From assembly GCA_947095585.1 (NCBI GenBank), contig OX352761.1:65985823-66049822 (forward strand): a DNA stretch of 64,000 nucleotides, in the 5' to 3' direction. Position 1 is the stretch's first letter. Every line of letters begins with the position of its first letter. The stretch comes from Nephrocerus scutellatus. Lineage: Eukaryota; Arthropoda; Insecta; Diptera; Pipunculidae. Below, piece by piece: positions 20,025 to 31,439 of this stretch. Position numbers and translations under genes: made by a program. The notes under the pieces are model-generated. The model worked only from the letters and a program-made list of their open reading frames with translations, had not been told where the DNA came from and ran no database searches.

Positions 20025-21800
20025 GGGAAGTAATAAATACGTACTTTTAGCAACCGCTAGGGTAACAATAGTGGCGATTAATAGGCAAGCCACGTGCGGT
20101 ACTCGACTCTGGTTCAATTTAGTAACAGAGAGATTATTCAAGAAATTATCATTTTCACTTATCACACTTATCAATTCAAGGAATCGAGCTACGTACTAGA
20201 AATTCTGAGTCCCGAGTTTACCTTAACCTGCACTCAACCATAGGAAGTTTAGGCCATGACTCCATAAGAAAATTGGTGTGAAAATAATGTTGTGAACAAC
20301 ACAAAAAGAGACAAGGAGGGTGGCTTTATTGTACATCTGAGAATCCAATAGCTCTTGGAAAATCTCGAGACATGGCTATAAATCGATTTTTGTCAATGGA
20401 AAAACGCTTGCAAAAGGACACAACTTTACGTTCAGAGAACATCAAATTCATGGACGAATATGAAGCGTTGGGACACATTGAACGGTTACGTACAGCAGAT
20501 GTTCCGGATTATTTCATTCTTCACCATTGTGTTGTGAAGGCCGACAGTAGTACTACCAAATTAGGAGTGAGAGTGGTATTTGAGGCATCAGCCAAAACAT
20601 TAAGTGGATTTGGTCTTGGCTTTGAACGACATTTTGCATAAGAGTCCAACAGTTCAGAGCGATCTTTTTTCCATTTTATTGTGCTTCAGAACACACCGTT
20701 TTGTTTTCACAACGGACATTGAAAAAATGTATTGGCAAATTTGCATGCACGAAGAAGACACCGCTCAACAACTCATTGTGTGGCGGAAGGATCCAACCAA
20801 GCTGCATCAATATTACATGCTAATTTTTATGTAGACGATTGCTTAAGTGGTGACAACTACATTAACGCGGCTCTTCACACCCAAACCAACTCACACGATT
20901 GTTCATGAGGCTGGATTCAAGCTCAGAAAATGGTGTGCTAATCATCCAAGGCTACTGGCAGACGTACCATTAAAGGATCAAGATATCAATTTTGATTTAG
21001 ATGACTCATAAAACAAGGCAACAAAAACTTTACGAATCATTTGGTTACCAAAAACTGATGAACTGTGCGGACGAGCACAAGTGTCGTCCGGATAATCTTT
21101 TACCAAGCGACTAGTATCATCAGATTTGGCTCGAATTTTCGATCCTTTGAAAATTTTTTGGCCCCGTAACTTTTGGCAGCATAAATATACGTGGGATGAA
21201 GTATTGCCATTTCAGGAGCAACATGAATGGACGCGATTTATCAAATGAATATAAGCAGTAAGTACTTTGAAAGTTCAAAGACACGTTTTCAACGTAAAGA
21301 TACCAGTTTCTGTGCAACTACATACATTTCCTGATGCTTTAGAAAAGGCATATGGAGCAGCTGTTTATGTGCGAGCAATTTACCAAGACCAAACTCTAAC
21401 ATCAAGAATGCTCTGCGCAAAATCGAGAATAGAACCTTTGAAGAAACAAACACTGCCTCGATTAGAATAATGCGCAGCTTTCTTGGGAGCCGAACTAACA
21501 GAAAGAGTGAAGCATGAACTCAAATACCAAGAGATGCTTACATTTTTTGGTCTGACTCTGAAGTTTTTTTTATTCTGGATCAAGTTCTCAGCTTTATCGC
21601 TACACACATTCGTAGCAAATCTGGTAAGCAGAATTCAAGAGCTTTCACACGCTGTTCAATGGCACCACGTTTCATCAAAATTGAATCCTGCTGACATAAT
21701 TTCACGTGGTATTAATCCTGAAAAATTCAGATCATGCTCCATATGGTTTTTCGGACCCCTGTTTTTACATGGAACCAATGAATTTTGGCTAAACCAATAA
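20025..21800 (+). pseudogene. BEL/Pao protease, RT and RNase H remnants
   Basis: Protease start VLLATARVTIVAI at about 20040. RT begins near 20350 with RLRTADVPDYFILHHCVVK, then KLGVRVVFEASAKT and, after a frameshift, LFSILLCFRTHRFVFTTDIE, MYWQICMHEEDTA, and the catalytic YVDD at 20828-20839. A deletion separates motif A from motif C. RNase H: FPDALEKAYGAAVYVRAIY (near 21320) and ALHTFVANLVSRIQEL, VQWHHVSSKLNPADIISRG (near 21655-21705), the classic Pao signature. Many stops separate these pieces. A shorter copy of the RNase H part lies at 31.44-31.71 kb. Confidence 0.8.
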
Positions 21801-22010
21801 ATAAGGACGTTTGACATACCAAATGATATCGAAAAAAAAGGAAACCAACTGTGGCAGCAGCAATAACAGCTTCAGCATAATGTGGAGCATTAATGAAGGG
21901 AATCAACCACAGAAACTAGTTTCGATTTCTACAACGTACGGCCAGATACGCGCTTCATTGCATGTCTCAAATAGGGAAAGGCGAAATGGCCAAGTCACAA
22001 ATCTTTAGGC

Positions 22011-22310
22011 GTGCAGGAAATGGAGAACTCATTGAGAGTAATAGTAAAGACTATTCAAATCTCTGATTTCAAAGATGAAATCAAGGAACTGCAACGATAT
22101 AAGCAAGTGAGTAAATCAAACCAACTCTTTCTGCCCTTTACTACACGAGAACAAATTATACGTGTGGGAGGGCAACTGAAAGCTTCAACATTGTCGGTTG
22201 ACGCCAAGCATACAATAATTTTGCCATATAATAAACAAAGTCGGGTATACTCAAGCGACCATTACATAGATAGGCACTCTTATTCACCGAAAAATACACA
22301 ACAAATCTAA
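22011..22310 (+). pseudogene. BEL/Pao integrase N-terminal scrap
   Basis: FKDEIKELQRYKQVSKSN, FTTREQIIRVGGQLKAS and AKHTIILPYN match the segment before the integrase zinc finger of BEL elements. It stops where the histidine and core regions would start, and sequence near 22240-22370 (AAAGTCGGGTATACTCAAGC) is the pol end instead, since the same sequence follows the pol C terminus at 32.07 kb. The integrase core is therefore deleted. Confidence 0.7.
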
Positions 22311-22399
22311 GGCCACCAACAATGGAGAAACGGAATCCCTAACGGCACTCTTCAGTCCCTGATGAGGGAGTCAAGGAGATCAGTGACCAGCGGCCCATC

Positions 22400-22779
22400 A
22401 CTCACTGCAATGCTGATTACACTACTCTACCATTGTCATTAGTATCTCAAGCTCAAATATCCAAATTTGAGGCAAACCTCGGGATTTATCTCGAAGGAGT
22501 AGGTACTGCACGGCTATCAACTGGTGTTTGGAATTTTATTGTGTACTATGACTTGGCGCCATTTCATTATCAAGTTCATGTACTATCAGATGGAATCCAA
22601 GCTTTGAAAAATTGGGCCTACATCCAACATTAGTCATTTTATGCCACTCACTCATCGAATAATTTGAAAACGTTCGTAATCAGTTAAATCAAGAGGACAG
22701 TTTATTATCATCAAATCGAACTAAAAGAGCAGCATTTAATACAATTAGATTTTTTTTGTTTGAAATATAAGGAAATAAT
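22400..22779 (+). pseudogene. BEL/Pao envelope-like N-terminal part
   Basis: A roo-type env remnant: GIYLEGVGTARLSTGVWNF, then VYYDLAPFHYQV, a pattern seen at the mature N terminus of insect F-like envelope proteins. After a frame break, NQLNQEDSLLSS leads to a basic RTKR motif at 22717-22728, placed where such proteins have a furin-type site. The reading is lost within 50 bp, and related sequence resumes only at 56.54 kb. No signal peptide is visible. Function is long lost. Confidence 0.65.
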
Positions 22780-24020
22780 CGAACTACATTTCATTTAACT
22801 ACAACTAGTTTTAGGAAACTAACGGGCAGTTTACATTTGACTTATTATATTATTGTACATTAATAGATATAAATACAAAATTAAAAGATTATGTTTAGCT
22901 AAACATGCATCCAATTATTGGTAACTAATAGTAATTTATTGGGCTTAGTGCGCTTAAGTTTCGAGTTATTCCAGTCTGGATGATAAGCCTAGTTGCTGTA
23001 ACAGTGTTTGCTCGGGTGATGCTCGCCGGTCACCTAGGGTTCGTTCTCCTCCTCTTCGTCGTTACAAATTAAAAGTTTTGTTGTTAATTAAAATTATATG
23101 TTCTGTTGTTTTATTTTCGGTTTAGTCTCTAAATGATAACAACGCTGATTTATGCTTAAAAATACTTATAACATAGGCTTAGTTTCTCCCTTGCGTTTGT
23201 CAAAATTTGTTCGGTTGTCGCGCAGTCTATTAACGGAAGCATTTACGCTACTTGGGTCTTGTGAAAAATATATCCGCGGTTTTGCACCAAATTTTATCTG
23301 CTAAAAATCTATTGAGAATTTTAAGTTAATAGAATATATAACTGTGCTAAAAATAATATTTATAATTATTTTTTGCTGGTTTTCATAGTACATAAAGCAG
23401 TCCAAAGTACATATTTGGTTGTTTGTTATGCTTCTACAGTTTGCGTGCAAAGTTAATCATATTATCAACATATTTGGCGTGTGGGATGAAAAGGCCCAAT
23501 TCAAATCATTTGCACTTTCTGTTTTGTTTTGCAACAAATATCTATATAATCAATAATTAAATTTAATTAAGCATATTACAAGGAGCAACAATGGAAAATG
23601 CAGAGAATTGAATCGAATTCGAAGTATGTAACAACGTCGTGCTAGTACTCAGAAACAAACAACGAATCCAAAGTGAATTAACGCAAATAAAAAGTGTAGT
23701 AACACATTAAAGTAAGGTTTAGTTACTGTTTTATCTGGATAAGTTGAAGGATTTGCATTTAGACATATTTACATTCATCTGTTGAGTGTTTCAATTATTG
23801 TTAATTAGTTGATTTTACGACGCCATAAGTGACAGCTGAGCAAAGTAAACTTTATTGAATACAAAGCTTACAATCCACACTCAAGTTCCACAAAAGTTCT
23901 AAGATCAATTAAGAGTAGCGTTGACAACAACAAGATCCGAAATTTAAACAGAAACCAGAGTTACCGAGTCTTTAAATCCCATTGATTTAAATTAAAACAA
24001 AAAAAAAAGAAAGAAAGAAA
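22780..24020. other. Unassigned AT-rich non-coding DNA
   Basis: No frame of note. The last 350 bp before 24020 probably are the Jockey 5' UTR. The reverse complement of 22780-22860 vaguely resembles the Jockey 3' end at 27050-27140 (shared AACTGCCCGTTA and ATGAAATGTAG), which may mean the block starts with the tail of a minus-strand Jockey. The middle (22900-23640), including a GC-richer patch near 23000-23060, is unrecognised. Confidence 0.35.
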
Positions 24021-25672
24021 ATGTATCGAACACCTCCCCCAGGTGGGGTGGCTCGCTCAAAACATTCAAATAAAAAATCAACTGAAAAAATTTATAAATC
24101 AGACGTAAATAAGGATCAACTTCAAGAACGAGTATACGAACTGGAATTACTTTGTACCCAACTCTTAGTACTCTTAAAGCAGAAAATTCAAAACTCAAAG
24201 AAAAGAAGAGTATAAATGAAAATGAAAATACCTCAAAGAAAAGCAAACAATATCAAGTTGAAAACTCAAAGCTTAGAGAAATGAGTAATAGAAATGAAAA
24301 AAAGCCAAAGGAAAGCAAACAAAACCAAGTTAAAGATTTCTACACAGATGAGAAGAAATTAGCTATAGAAATAGATTCGAACAGGAAGAAAGGAAGGCCA
24401 AGCAAGAAAAGAAAGACTATGTCTTCACCAGAACTATCGCCACAAAAACCGTTGTCTTATGGCTGTATGGAAAAATAAGTTATGAGTAATAGAAATGAAA
24501 AAACGCCAAAGGAAAGCAAACAAAACCAAGTTAAAGATTTCTACACAGATGAGAAGAAATTAGCTATAGATATAGATTCGAACAGGAAGAAAGGAAGGCC
24601 AAGCAAGAAAAGAAAGACTATGTCTTCACCAGAACTATCGCCACAAAAACCGTTGTCTTATGGCTGTGTGCATGGAAAAATAAGTTACCTATAAACCGTC
24701 GCCCCCATCAATTATAATAACAAATGTTTTTAACTACCAGCACCTATATTCGTTATTAAGGAAGAGCATTGAAGGAAATTTTATATTAAAATTAATCAAA
24801 GAAAACACCTATAATTTAAACTTATTTAATGCCGAAGATTACCGCGCTGTTACAAGAGTATTGAAGGAGTCGAATATTTTCTGGCATTCATACGAAGATA
24901 AACAATCAAGGCAAATTAAAGTCATGCTTTTGAATCTTGATCATTTGTGCGAACCAGAGCTAATCGTTTCAAACTTACAACAACAAGGTTTAAAAGCTAT
25001 AAGTGCTGTTAGTAAGCTAAAACGAAACAATAAGGAACCCTCTTAATATGTTTCTCTTAAATTTCGACGCGACAGAGGACATAAACAAAATATGAAACTA
25101 CAAAAGTGTTGAATTCAATTATAAAAATTGAACCAATCAAAACTTCTAAGCTAATACCGCAATGCAATAACTGCCAATCCATTGGACATGCAAGAAACTA
25201 TTGCTCTATGCCAGCAAGATGTGTGAAGTGTGCAGGCAATCATAGTACAACCGAATGCACGAAGACCTCAGAACAACAACCTAAGTGCTGCAATTGTAAC
25301 CAACACCATCCAGCTAATTATCGTGGTTGCTCTGTCATAAAAGAACTACAAAAAATAATGAATGGTATAGATAATAAAAAGTCTAAGGAAAGAAAACTGC
25401 CGATTGTCACTAGAGTGACAGAATCAAAAAATACAAGTATAAACATTAATACCTTCCCTAGTAAACCAAGCTATGCACAAGTAACAAAAAGTGTAGAAAA
25501 TGTTAGTAATCCAAACGTACACAGAGAAACTGCAGAAAATCAATTACTGTCAGAAATTTTACAAAAGCTCGATAAACAAGAGCAGCTTATTTCGTCATTT
25601 CAAAAACGATTAGATAGCTTTAATATATATCTGCAAGAAAAAATTACTACCCAAAATAGTATCAATGTTTAA
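24021..25672 (+). pseudogene. Jockey ORF1 (Gag-like nucleic-acid binding protein)
   Basis: Starts MYRTPPPGGVARSKHSN, a proline-rich N terminus as in Jockey-type Gags, followed by a very lysine-rich region that carries a 201-bp duplication. After frame breaks: LKESNIFWHSYEDKQSRQIK, FLLNFDATEDINKIYE (the PRE_C2HC-like domain), then three zinc knuckles in an open frame of 188 codons (25106-25672): CNNCQSIGHARNYC, CVKCAGNHSTTEC and CCNCNQHHPANYRGC. A glutamine-rich coiled-coil-like tail follows. The last part, including all three fingers, is undamaged. Confidence 0.8.
24281..24686 (+). repeat. 201-bp tandem duplication inside Jockey ORF1
   Basis: 24281-24481 and 24482-24686 are near-identical, both beginning ATGAGTAATAGAAATGAAAA. 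Each unit encodes a lysine-rich block ending in KKGRPSKKRKTM, which resembles an AT-hook plus nuclear localisation signal. The first unit ends in a stop after GCMEK; the second lacks the surrounding frame. Confidence 0.9.
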
Positions 25673-25679
25673 GTCACTA

Positions 25680-26860
25680 AAGATAATGCTAACGCGAATG
25701 GCCTGTTAAAAAACAAAGATGAATTGCAGATAGTGTTAGAAATGGAAAAAATTGATGTGTGCATGATATCAGAATCGCACTTCACACGGATAGAGCTAAA
25801 TCACCTGACCTTATCGACTTCTTTATAACAAAACAAATATCGAGGGGTTTACTACAAATAGAAGAAGGATCAGATCTGAATTCAGATCACTCTCCAATCT
25901 ACATGGTTTATAGCGATTGTATAAATATGAAAAATAAGAAAACAGATTAGAATTATTTTAAAGCGCTGCTTGAAGAGGCAATGTATCTACACACTGATAT
26001 ATCATGCAAAGATCAGCTTGAAGAAGAAGTACTTTTCTTCACTCAACGGATACAGAGTGCAGCTTGGAAAAGTACTTCTGTTATGAAAAAAGCAAAAATT
26101 GACAGAGATATCCAAACGAAATCTTAAATCTAATTTCTGAAAAACGGAAAATCTGAAAGAAATGGCAACAAACAAGATATCCTTTGTACAAATCGCAACT
26201 AAACCAACTCACAGAATTAGTTCGCATGCAAATAAAAGAACATACGAATCAAACAATTACAAAATATTTAGATGCACTCACCGCAGACAAAACAACAGAT
26301 TATTCATTGTGGAAATCAACTAAATATCTCAAACGCCCTATAAAACAGAATCCACCACTTAGAAGAAATAATAGTTCATGGGCTAAGAGTAACTTGGAAA
26401 AAACAGTGCTTTATTCCGAACACATGGAAAACATATTTCAACCCAATGAAACATCAACGCATAAAATTTTGGCAGAAAGCAGTGCACAAACAGAACCCGA
26501 TTACTATCTCAGGAAGGGAAGTTCCCTACTCGAATACAGCAAAGTATCTCGGAATTAACTTAGATGCAAAACTAAAATGGAAGGAACATATAAAAAAAGA
26601 GCTTAAAATCAAACTTAGAAAACTTTTCTGGCTTATTGGTAACAGATCTTGTCTGTCTACTCATAATAAATTATTACTATATAAACAATTACTAAGACCC
26701 ATATGGACATACGGAATTCAGCTATGGGGATGTACGGCCAAAAATAACATCGAAATAATCCAACGATTCCAAAATAAAGTCTTAAGGGGCATAGTCAACG
26801 CACCATGGTACGTTAAGAACTCAGATATACAACGCGACCTTAAAGTCAAAGAGAGTTGAA
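25680..26860 (+). pseudogene. Jockey ORF2 remnants (endonuclease and RT ends)
   Basis: Endonuclease N terminus with IDVCMISESHFTR (about 25755) jumps to its C terminus with SPDLIDFFITKQISRGLLQI and SDHSPIYMVY (25800-25920). RT starts with WKSTKYLKRP at about 26310, reaches ENIFQPNE, then jumps at about 26470 to PYSNTAKYLGINLDAKLKWK and RPIWTYGIQLWGC, NKVLRGIVNAPWYVKNSDI. The RT palm with YADD is deleted. Deletion junctions in both domains suggest secondary decay rather than 5' truncation. Confidence 0.8.
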
Positions 26861-27149
26861 AAAACAATTAAACAGCATGCAACAGTTCATAATCGAAGAC
26901 TGAGGCAACATATAAATCAGGAAGCAGTAAAACTCACCGATACAACCAGACTTACTCGAAGACTGAAGCGCATCAAACCACATGATCTAATTGCTGGCAG
27001 CTAAAACTAATATATATCTGTATGTGTAATTTTGTATAGAATGAACTGTATCAAATCAATTTAAAAACCAACAAAATTTAACTGCCCGTTATAGCAGTGT
27101 GATGAAATGTAGACCATAAATTTATTACGGTTCAATACAAAAAAAAAAT

Positions 27150-27745
27150 AACATAGGCTTTCATAACTATTATACGGGTTCTAACTACTGGTTAATACGT
27201 CATACGACGGCATCATTTGCGTAGAGTGCCGAATGGGTGATTGGCGACTTCTGCTACCACAGAGTTTACTACCACAACTGGAGCACGTAGGCAGTGTTCA
27301 GGCGAACAGCGCTGACCAGCATAGCTAATAAAATGTCATACGACGACGATATTAGACTATGCTGGTGACGTAGTGGCGGGGTCCGCTGGAGTGTTGCCGC
27401 CACTATGGGAGCACACGGACACCGTTCAGCCGACATAGCTCAAGCTAACTATCAAATACAATGTCATACGAGGACGGCATTTGGCAGTCTGCTTAGAGCA
27501 ATATAGCAACTTGCAATGTCATATGACGACGGTAGGTTGTTATATTGCCGAGTCGGCAAGGGGGGCGGGGGACATAGGGTTTGTGACGCAGTCGATTTTT
27601 ATTCGATTTCGTTACATTCCCCTCCTACTTCGGGGTGGGTAAAAATAATATTTCTTGTATACTTAAACTATTTGTTTATATATATATGTATGTTCTATAT
27701 TAGTTACTACTATTATATTTCTGGTATGGCTAAAACTAGTGCTTT
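27150..27745 (+). repeat. Repeat R, left part plus tail (probable gypsy C LTR)
   Basis: Starts ACATAGGCTTTCATAACTA right after the Jockey poly-A and matches 52456-52920, then jumps at about 27568 to GGGTTTGTGACGCAGTCG, equivalent to 53646. About 720 bp present at 52.9-53.6 kb are missing. It breaks at CTAGTGCTTTT where a DINE-like element is inserted. Confidence 0.75.
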
Positions 27746-27746
27746 T

Positions 27747-29300
27747 TAAATTCTCTATATTAACTTCGCGTGCCCGTGGCTGGCTGGCTGGTCAGATTTT
27801 CTGATCAATTTTTAACCCACACATGTATATTTCCGGTGACAATACTTTCTATTAAAATTTCAGAAATATCGGACTGTGTTCTGTCTACGCTGATGAGTGA
27901 CGCGTGTAGGCAGCGCTGCTTGGGGTTGTTTTGTTGTTGCGTTGCAGCAGAGAGTATAGAGAATTTGTGTTTTTTACAATATTAAGAGTATATAAAGAAC
28001 TGGTTATGCACTCAACTGTTTTACAGCTTAACTCAACTCAAAAGAAATAATTTTAGTGGTACTTCGTACGTCGTTGTGTGTACGTCGTACCAACCGTGCG
28101 CTGTGGCTGCTATGTTTTCACCACCAAATAGGAAATTCACCACAAAATCGAATCTCCGATCAGAGAAAAATTTCAACTTTTAAATTCGCTTGCCCGTGGC
28201 ACAGCTGTCTGTCGGTCGGTCGGTCTGTTAGTCGTGGAATCTTGCGATTACTTTTTAACCCACTTCCCAAAGCCCGATTTGTATATTTCCGGTGACAATA
28301 CTTTCTATTAAAATTGGGGCCCCTCGGACCTCGGGGTCAGGTGCACCCATACAAATATTTTACAAAATTTACCCGATTTTCTTAAAATTTTACACAAATG
28401 TGTATCTCCGATAGAAAACCAGGGTCGTGGGGCACCATAATTTTTTTTTAAAATAAATTAACCTGATTTTCTTCAAATTTTATAGAAGTATGTATCTCCG
28501 ATGGACAACACTTTTTGTAAAAACTTTGGAGAACCCGGGCGGAAAAAAATAAAGCCGATTTTTTTCAAATTTTATATACGTGTGTATCTCCATGGACAAC
28601 ACTTTTTGTAAAAATGTTGGATTCCCCGGGCCTCAGGGTCATGGGGCTCCATAAATTTAAAACAAAAAGAATAAACCGATTTTCTCCTAATTTTCTATAC
28701 GTGTGTATCTCCATGGACAACACTTTTTGTAAAAACTTTGGAGACCCCAGGGTCATGGCGCCCCACAATTTTTTTTTAAAAGTTAGCCCGATTTTCTTCA
28801 AATTTTATACACCTGTATATCTCCGATGGACAACACTTTTTGTAAAAATTTTGAATACCCCGGGCCCAGGGTCGTGGGGCACCAAAAATTTTTTTTAAAA
28901 AATTAACCCGATTTTCTTCAAATTATATACGCGTGTATCTCCGATAGACAACACTTTTTGTAAAAAAAATTTCGATTTTCTTCAAATTTTAAACATATAT
29001 TTATCTCGATGGACAAAAGTTTTTGTAAAATTTTTGGAGCATACATTTTTTTTTAAAAATTTACCCGATTTACTTTATATTTTAAATATATGTGTATCTC
29101 CGATAGACCGAACTTTTTGTAAAAAATTTTGAGTTTTTGGTTTGAATTTTTGTCCCATACAATTATTTTTTATACACATGTGCTCTAATATTAATGTTTT
29201 CCAAATTAACCCGGTTCAAACTTTGCACACATATGTATCCCCTATTAGCGAATTTACATGAAAAATTTTATTTTTTTATTTTTTTTATTTTTATGGGTTG
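27747..29300. mobile_element. DINE-1/INE-like element, long copy with tandem array
   Basis: Inserted in repeat R; the undisrupted site is at 33.01-33.05 kb. Two heads are visible, at 27755 (CTTCGCGTGCCCGTGGCTGG) and 28183 (GCTTGCCCGTGGCACAGC with a GTCGGTCGGTCGGTC microsatellite), then the TTTTTAACCCACTTCCCAAAG block, then at least seven tandem units of roughly 100-125 bp (28300-29130), and the tail ATTTTTATGGGTTGTTTTTT. The double head suggests one copy inside another. No protein is encoded; short frames across the array are by-products of the repeat. Confidence 0.65.
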
Positions 29301-29363
29301 TTTTTTATTTCTATATGCTTACATTATTTACTAATATTTGATTCGTATATGATTATTAAATTT

Positions 29364-29542
29364 TTTTTTTTTTTTTTAATTTCAATATTTATGTGTATTT
29401 TTATTTTACTAAATCAAAGTGGTAAAACTTGTAAATTATTATACAGAATTAATTGTCAATCGGCAGACGGCAATGCCATGCTTTTTTTGATTTTGTAATA
29501 TTTCAAACGAATGGTAATAAAAATCTAAATCTAATCTAAATC
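29364..29542 (+). mobile_element. Short LINE 3' end with 16-bp target duplication
   Basis: 179 bp flanked by TATGATTATTAAATTT (29348-29363 and 29543-29558). It ends in AATCTAAATCTAATCTAAAT, a LINE-type tail. The empty site is visible at 33.05 kb in the other copy of repeat R. Confidence 0.75.
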
Positions 29543-29558
29543 TATGATTATTAAATTT

Positions 29559-29944
29559 CTGGTATGGCTAAAACTAGTACTTTTATTACTATATATTTAC
29601 AATATTTACTACTATTTGTTTTGTATATAGTATATAACTATTTAATGATATTGATAGCTCAGTCGGTGTGGTCACTCTCTTTTTCTTCTTCCTATATGTG
29701 GTACTATGACCTAGAATTTATAGTGCCATCCGCCGGCCTGAGTTACAACAGAAGAAAATAATTAATTATTTCGTTCTTTTTCTCTTATTGTGTATTTTTG
29801 TGTGTGTATTTTTTTTATTCATTAAGCCAAATAAAAAAAAATCAACAATTAATTTCTTAACAAAACATCTTAATAATAATAATAATAATAATATTTCATT
29901 TCTTAAATAAAAAAAAAATGTATTTATTCATTCTCTCTTTTTTT
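29559..29944 (+). repeat. Repeat R, right part
   Basis: Continues R with TGGTATGGCTAAAACTAGTA, TATATGTGGTACTATGACC and TCATTAAGCCAAATAAAAAA. Homologous to 33081-33114, 35541-35586, 36949-36984 and 37460-37700 joined, so it serves as the uninterrupted reference for the two Helitrons and the MITE pair. Confidence 0.8.
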
Positions 29945-30285
29945 ATAATTCTCTATATTACCTTCGCGTGCCTGTGGCTTGCGGACTGGCTGGCAGAGTG
30001 GTTAGATTTTGTGATAAATTTTTAACCCACTTTCCAAAGCCCGATTTTATTGAAATTGAAACTGCACAAATGTATATTTCCGGCGACAATATTTTCTTTT
30101 AAAATTTGAGAGTGATCGGGCCACGGGGTCGGGGGGCTCCCATATAAATTTTTTCCCCGGCATCAGATTATTTCATACTATGATGACTTTGTTCTGTGTG
30201 CGTTGTGTGCTGTGGGCAGCCCTGCTTGCTTTAGGATTGGGAATGTTTAGTTGTTGGGTTGAAGTGCTTCGTATGTGTTTTATTC
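29945..30285. mobile_element. DINE-1/INE-like element, short copy
   Basis: Begins TAATTCTCTATATTACCTTC with the CGTGCCTGTGGC head, the TTTTTAACCCACTTTCCAAAG block and one partial tandem unit with ATCGGGCCACGGGGTCG. The following GTTCTGTGTGCGTTGTG segment is shared with the copy at 27.87 kb. Confidence 0.55.
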
Positions 30286-30290
30286 TCTTT

Positions 30291-30294
30291 TTTA

Positions 30295-30368
<74 letters not shown>

Positions 30369-30369
30369 A
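30291..30369. repeat. (TA)n microsatellite
   Basis: About 79 bp of TA dinucleotides interrupted by ACATA at regular steps. It precedes a tRNA-like repeat, as at 44.98-45.00 kb. Confidence 0.95.
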
Positions 30370-30376
30370 TTTTTAG

Positions 30377-30560
30377 GGGCGCCGTGGCTCAGTGGAAATG
30401 CGCGTGGCTGCTGAGCAGGAGGTTCGTGGTTCGAATCCCAGTAGTACCAAAAGTATTTTTCGCGGTTGTGTGACAAACGTTCCGAGAGTAATAATTTGTC
30501 ACGGAATGCTTCTCAATTCGCCGTTCGGAGACGGCCTTAAATTGTAGGTCCCTTTTCGTT
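30377..30560 (+). mobile_element. tRNA-derived SINE-like repeat, copy 1
   Basis: Head GGGCGCCGTGGCTCAGTGG contains a box A match (TGGCTCAGTGG) and, 45 bp on, box B GGTTCGAATCC. The body ACAAACGTTCCGAGAGTAA follows. The head does not fold as a complete tRNA with matching acceptor stem, so this is a Pol III-type SINE head rather than a tRNA gene. Two more copies are at 31.0-31.43 and 45.0-45.4 kb. Confidence 0.75.
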
Positions 30561-30679
30561 TGTAAGGCCTGGTACTACAGACGAATCCGGTACGTTTCAC
30601 TGTCGAGTTGTTGGCCTTCAAGAAAGACATCAAGTTGCAGAAGGACAGAATTCTACTACAGTTGTTCCAAGAAATTTTA

Positions 30680-30998
30680 ATGCTCATTATCGTAATTATT
30701 TGTAATATTTTCTTGATCAGGGTTTTTTGTAGTTTTCCCTGACCATGATCCATTGATTAAAGTATTGGACTCGCGTTGTTTTTAGTTTCGTAATCTTTTT
30801 CCGTTTTTCTTTTTCAATGAATCAGAGAGAATTCTAAGAAAATAAATTGAAACCGGCTACAAACGTGAGGAATGTAATATATTGTAAATTACATTCCTGC
30901 GATTTTTGAATTTAAATAAAGGGCTTAGCCCAGCTTATTGCCGTGGCGCAAGTCATTCAGGGAGTTCTCCCTTGGCAATAAGTTTATCATAAAAAAAA
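30680..30998 (+). mobile_element. LINE 3' UTR copy 1 (structured 3' end)
   Basis: 5'-truncated copy of the LINE at 59.86-61.71 kb: GTTTTCCCTGACCATGA, AATAAATTGAAACCGGCTAC, hairpin 30868-30898, then the GGGCTTAGCCC palindrome and the terminal TTGCCGTGGCGCAAGTCATT block, ending in an A tract at about 30990-30998. Confidence 0.85.
30868..30898 (+). promoter_or_regulatory. Conserved 3' UTR hairpin, LINE copy 1
   Basis: 11-bp perfect stem AGGAATGTAAT / ATTACATTCCT with a 9-base loop. The other two copies have GTGAT paired with ATCAC in this stem: both sides changed together. Confidence 0.8.
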
Positions 30999-30999
30999 T

Positions 31000-31429
31000 G
31001 CCCTCAAAAACATCTTGGTCCCCACCAACAAGAAGTCGTTCCGACGGACGCATATTTGGACACCAAGCCGAAGAGCACATGATTTCACTTAAATCAGCCA
31101 GGAACACAATCACCATTATCAGCATTCAACACCCGGAAAATGAATAAAATTATTATATAATAATAATATTCGGCGCGACAGACCATTGCGGTCTAAGGCC
31201 TAGCTTCTCGCGACCATTTGTGTTGCGCATTTATATTTTTGGACACAAATGCAATTTAAGGCCGGCTCCGAATAGCGAAAGCTTTCCTTGACAAGCTATT
31301 ACTCTAGGAACGTTCGTCACCAATTCGCGAGAGGTGGGACAACGTGAAAATACTTTTGGTGTTACTGGGAGTCGAACCACGAACCTCCTGCTCAGTAACC
31401 ACGCGCATTTCAACTGAGCCAAGACGCCC
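31000..31429 (-). mobile_element. tRNA-derived SINE-like repeat, copy 2
   Basis: Minus-strand copy whose head ends at 31429 (GGGCGTCTTGGCTCAGTTG), with box B GGTTCGACTCC. It shares with copy 3 a long 3' part, including GAATGCTGATAATGGTG and GCTCTTCGGCTTGGTGTCC, so the repeat is at least 400 bp, long for a SINE. Confidence 0.65.
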
Positions 31430-31439
31430 ACAACATCAC

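Larger units (their letters stand above)
24021..27149 (+). mobile_element. Jockey-clade LINE, internally deleted
   Basis: Plus-strand element with a Gag-like ORF1, remnants of the endonuclease-RT ORF2, a 3' UTR and an A10 tail at 27140-27149. Both ORF2 domains lack their middles, so it is shorter than the usual 4.5-5 kb. A related scrap in the opposite direction lies at 56.09-56.54 kb and shares NIFQPNE with this copy. Confidence 0.8.

Noticed and set aside
22997..23071. Small LTR-like unit TGTAAC...GTTACA
   Set aside because: Termini are inverted, but it is only 75 bp long with no repeats, TSD or mate nearby.
30377..30450. tRNA gene
   Set aside because: A and B boxes are present, but the ends do not pair as an acceptor stem and the sequence is repeated with a common non-tRNA body.
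30180..30473. Membrane protein across the TA microsatellite
   Set aside because: Repeating Y-I residues are the translation of (TA)n; it joins DINE-like and SINE sequence.
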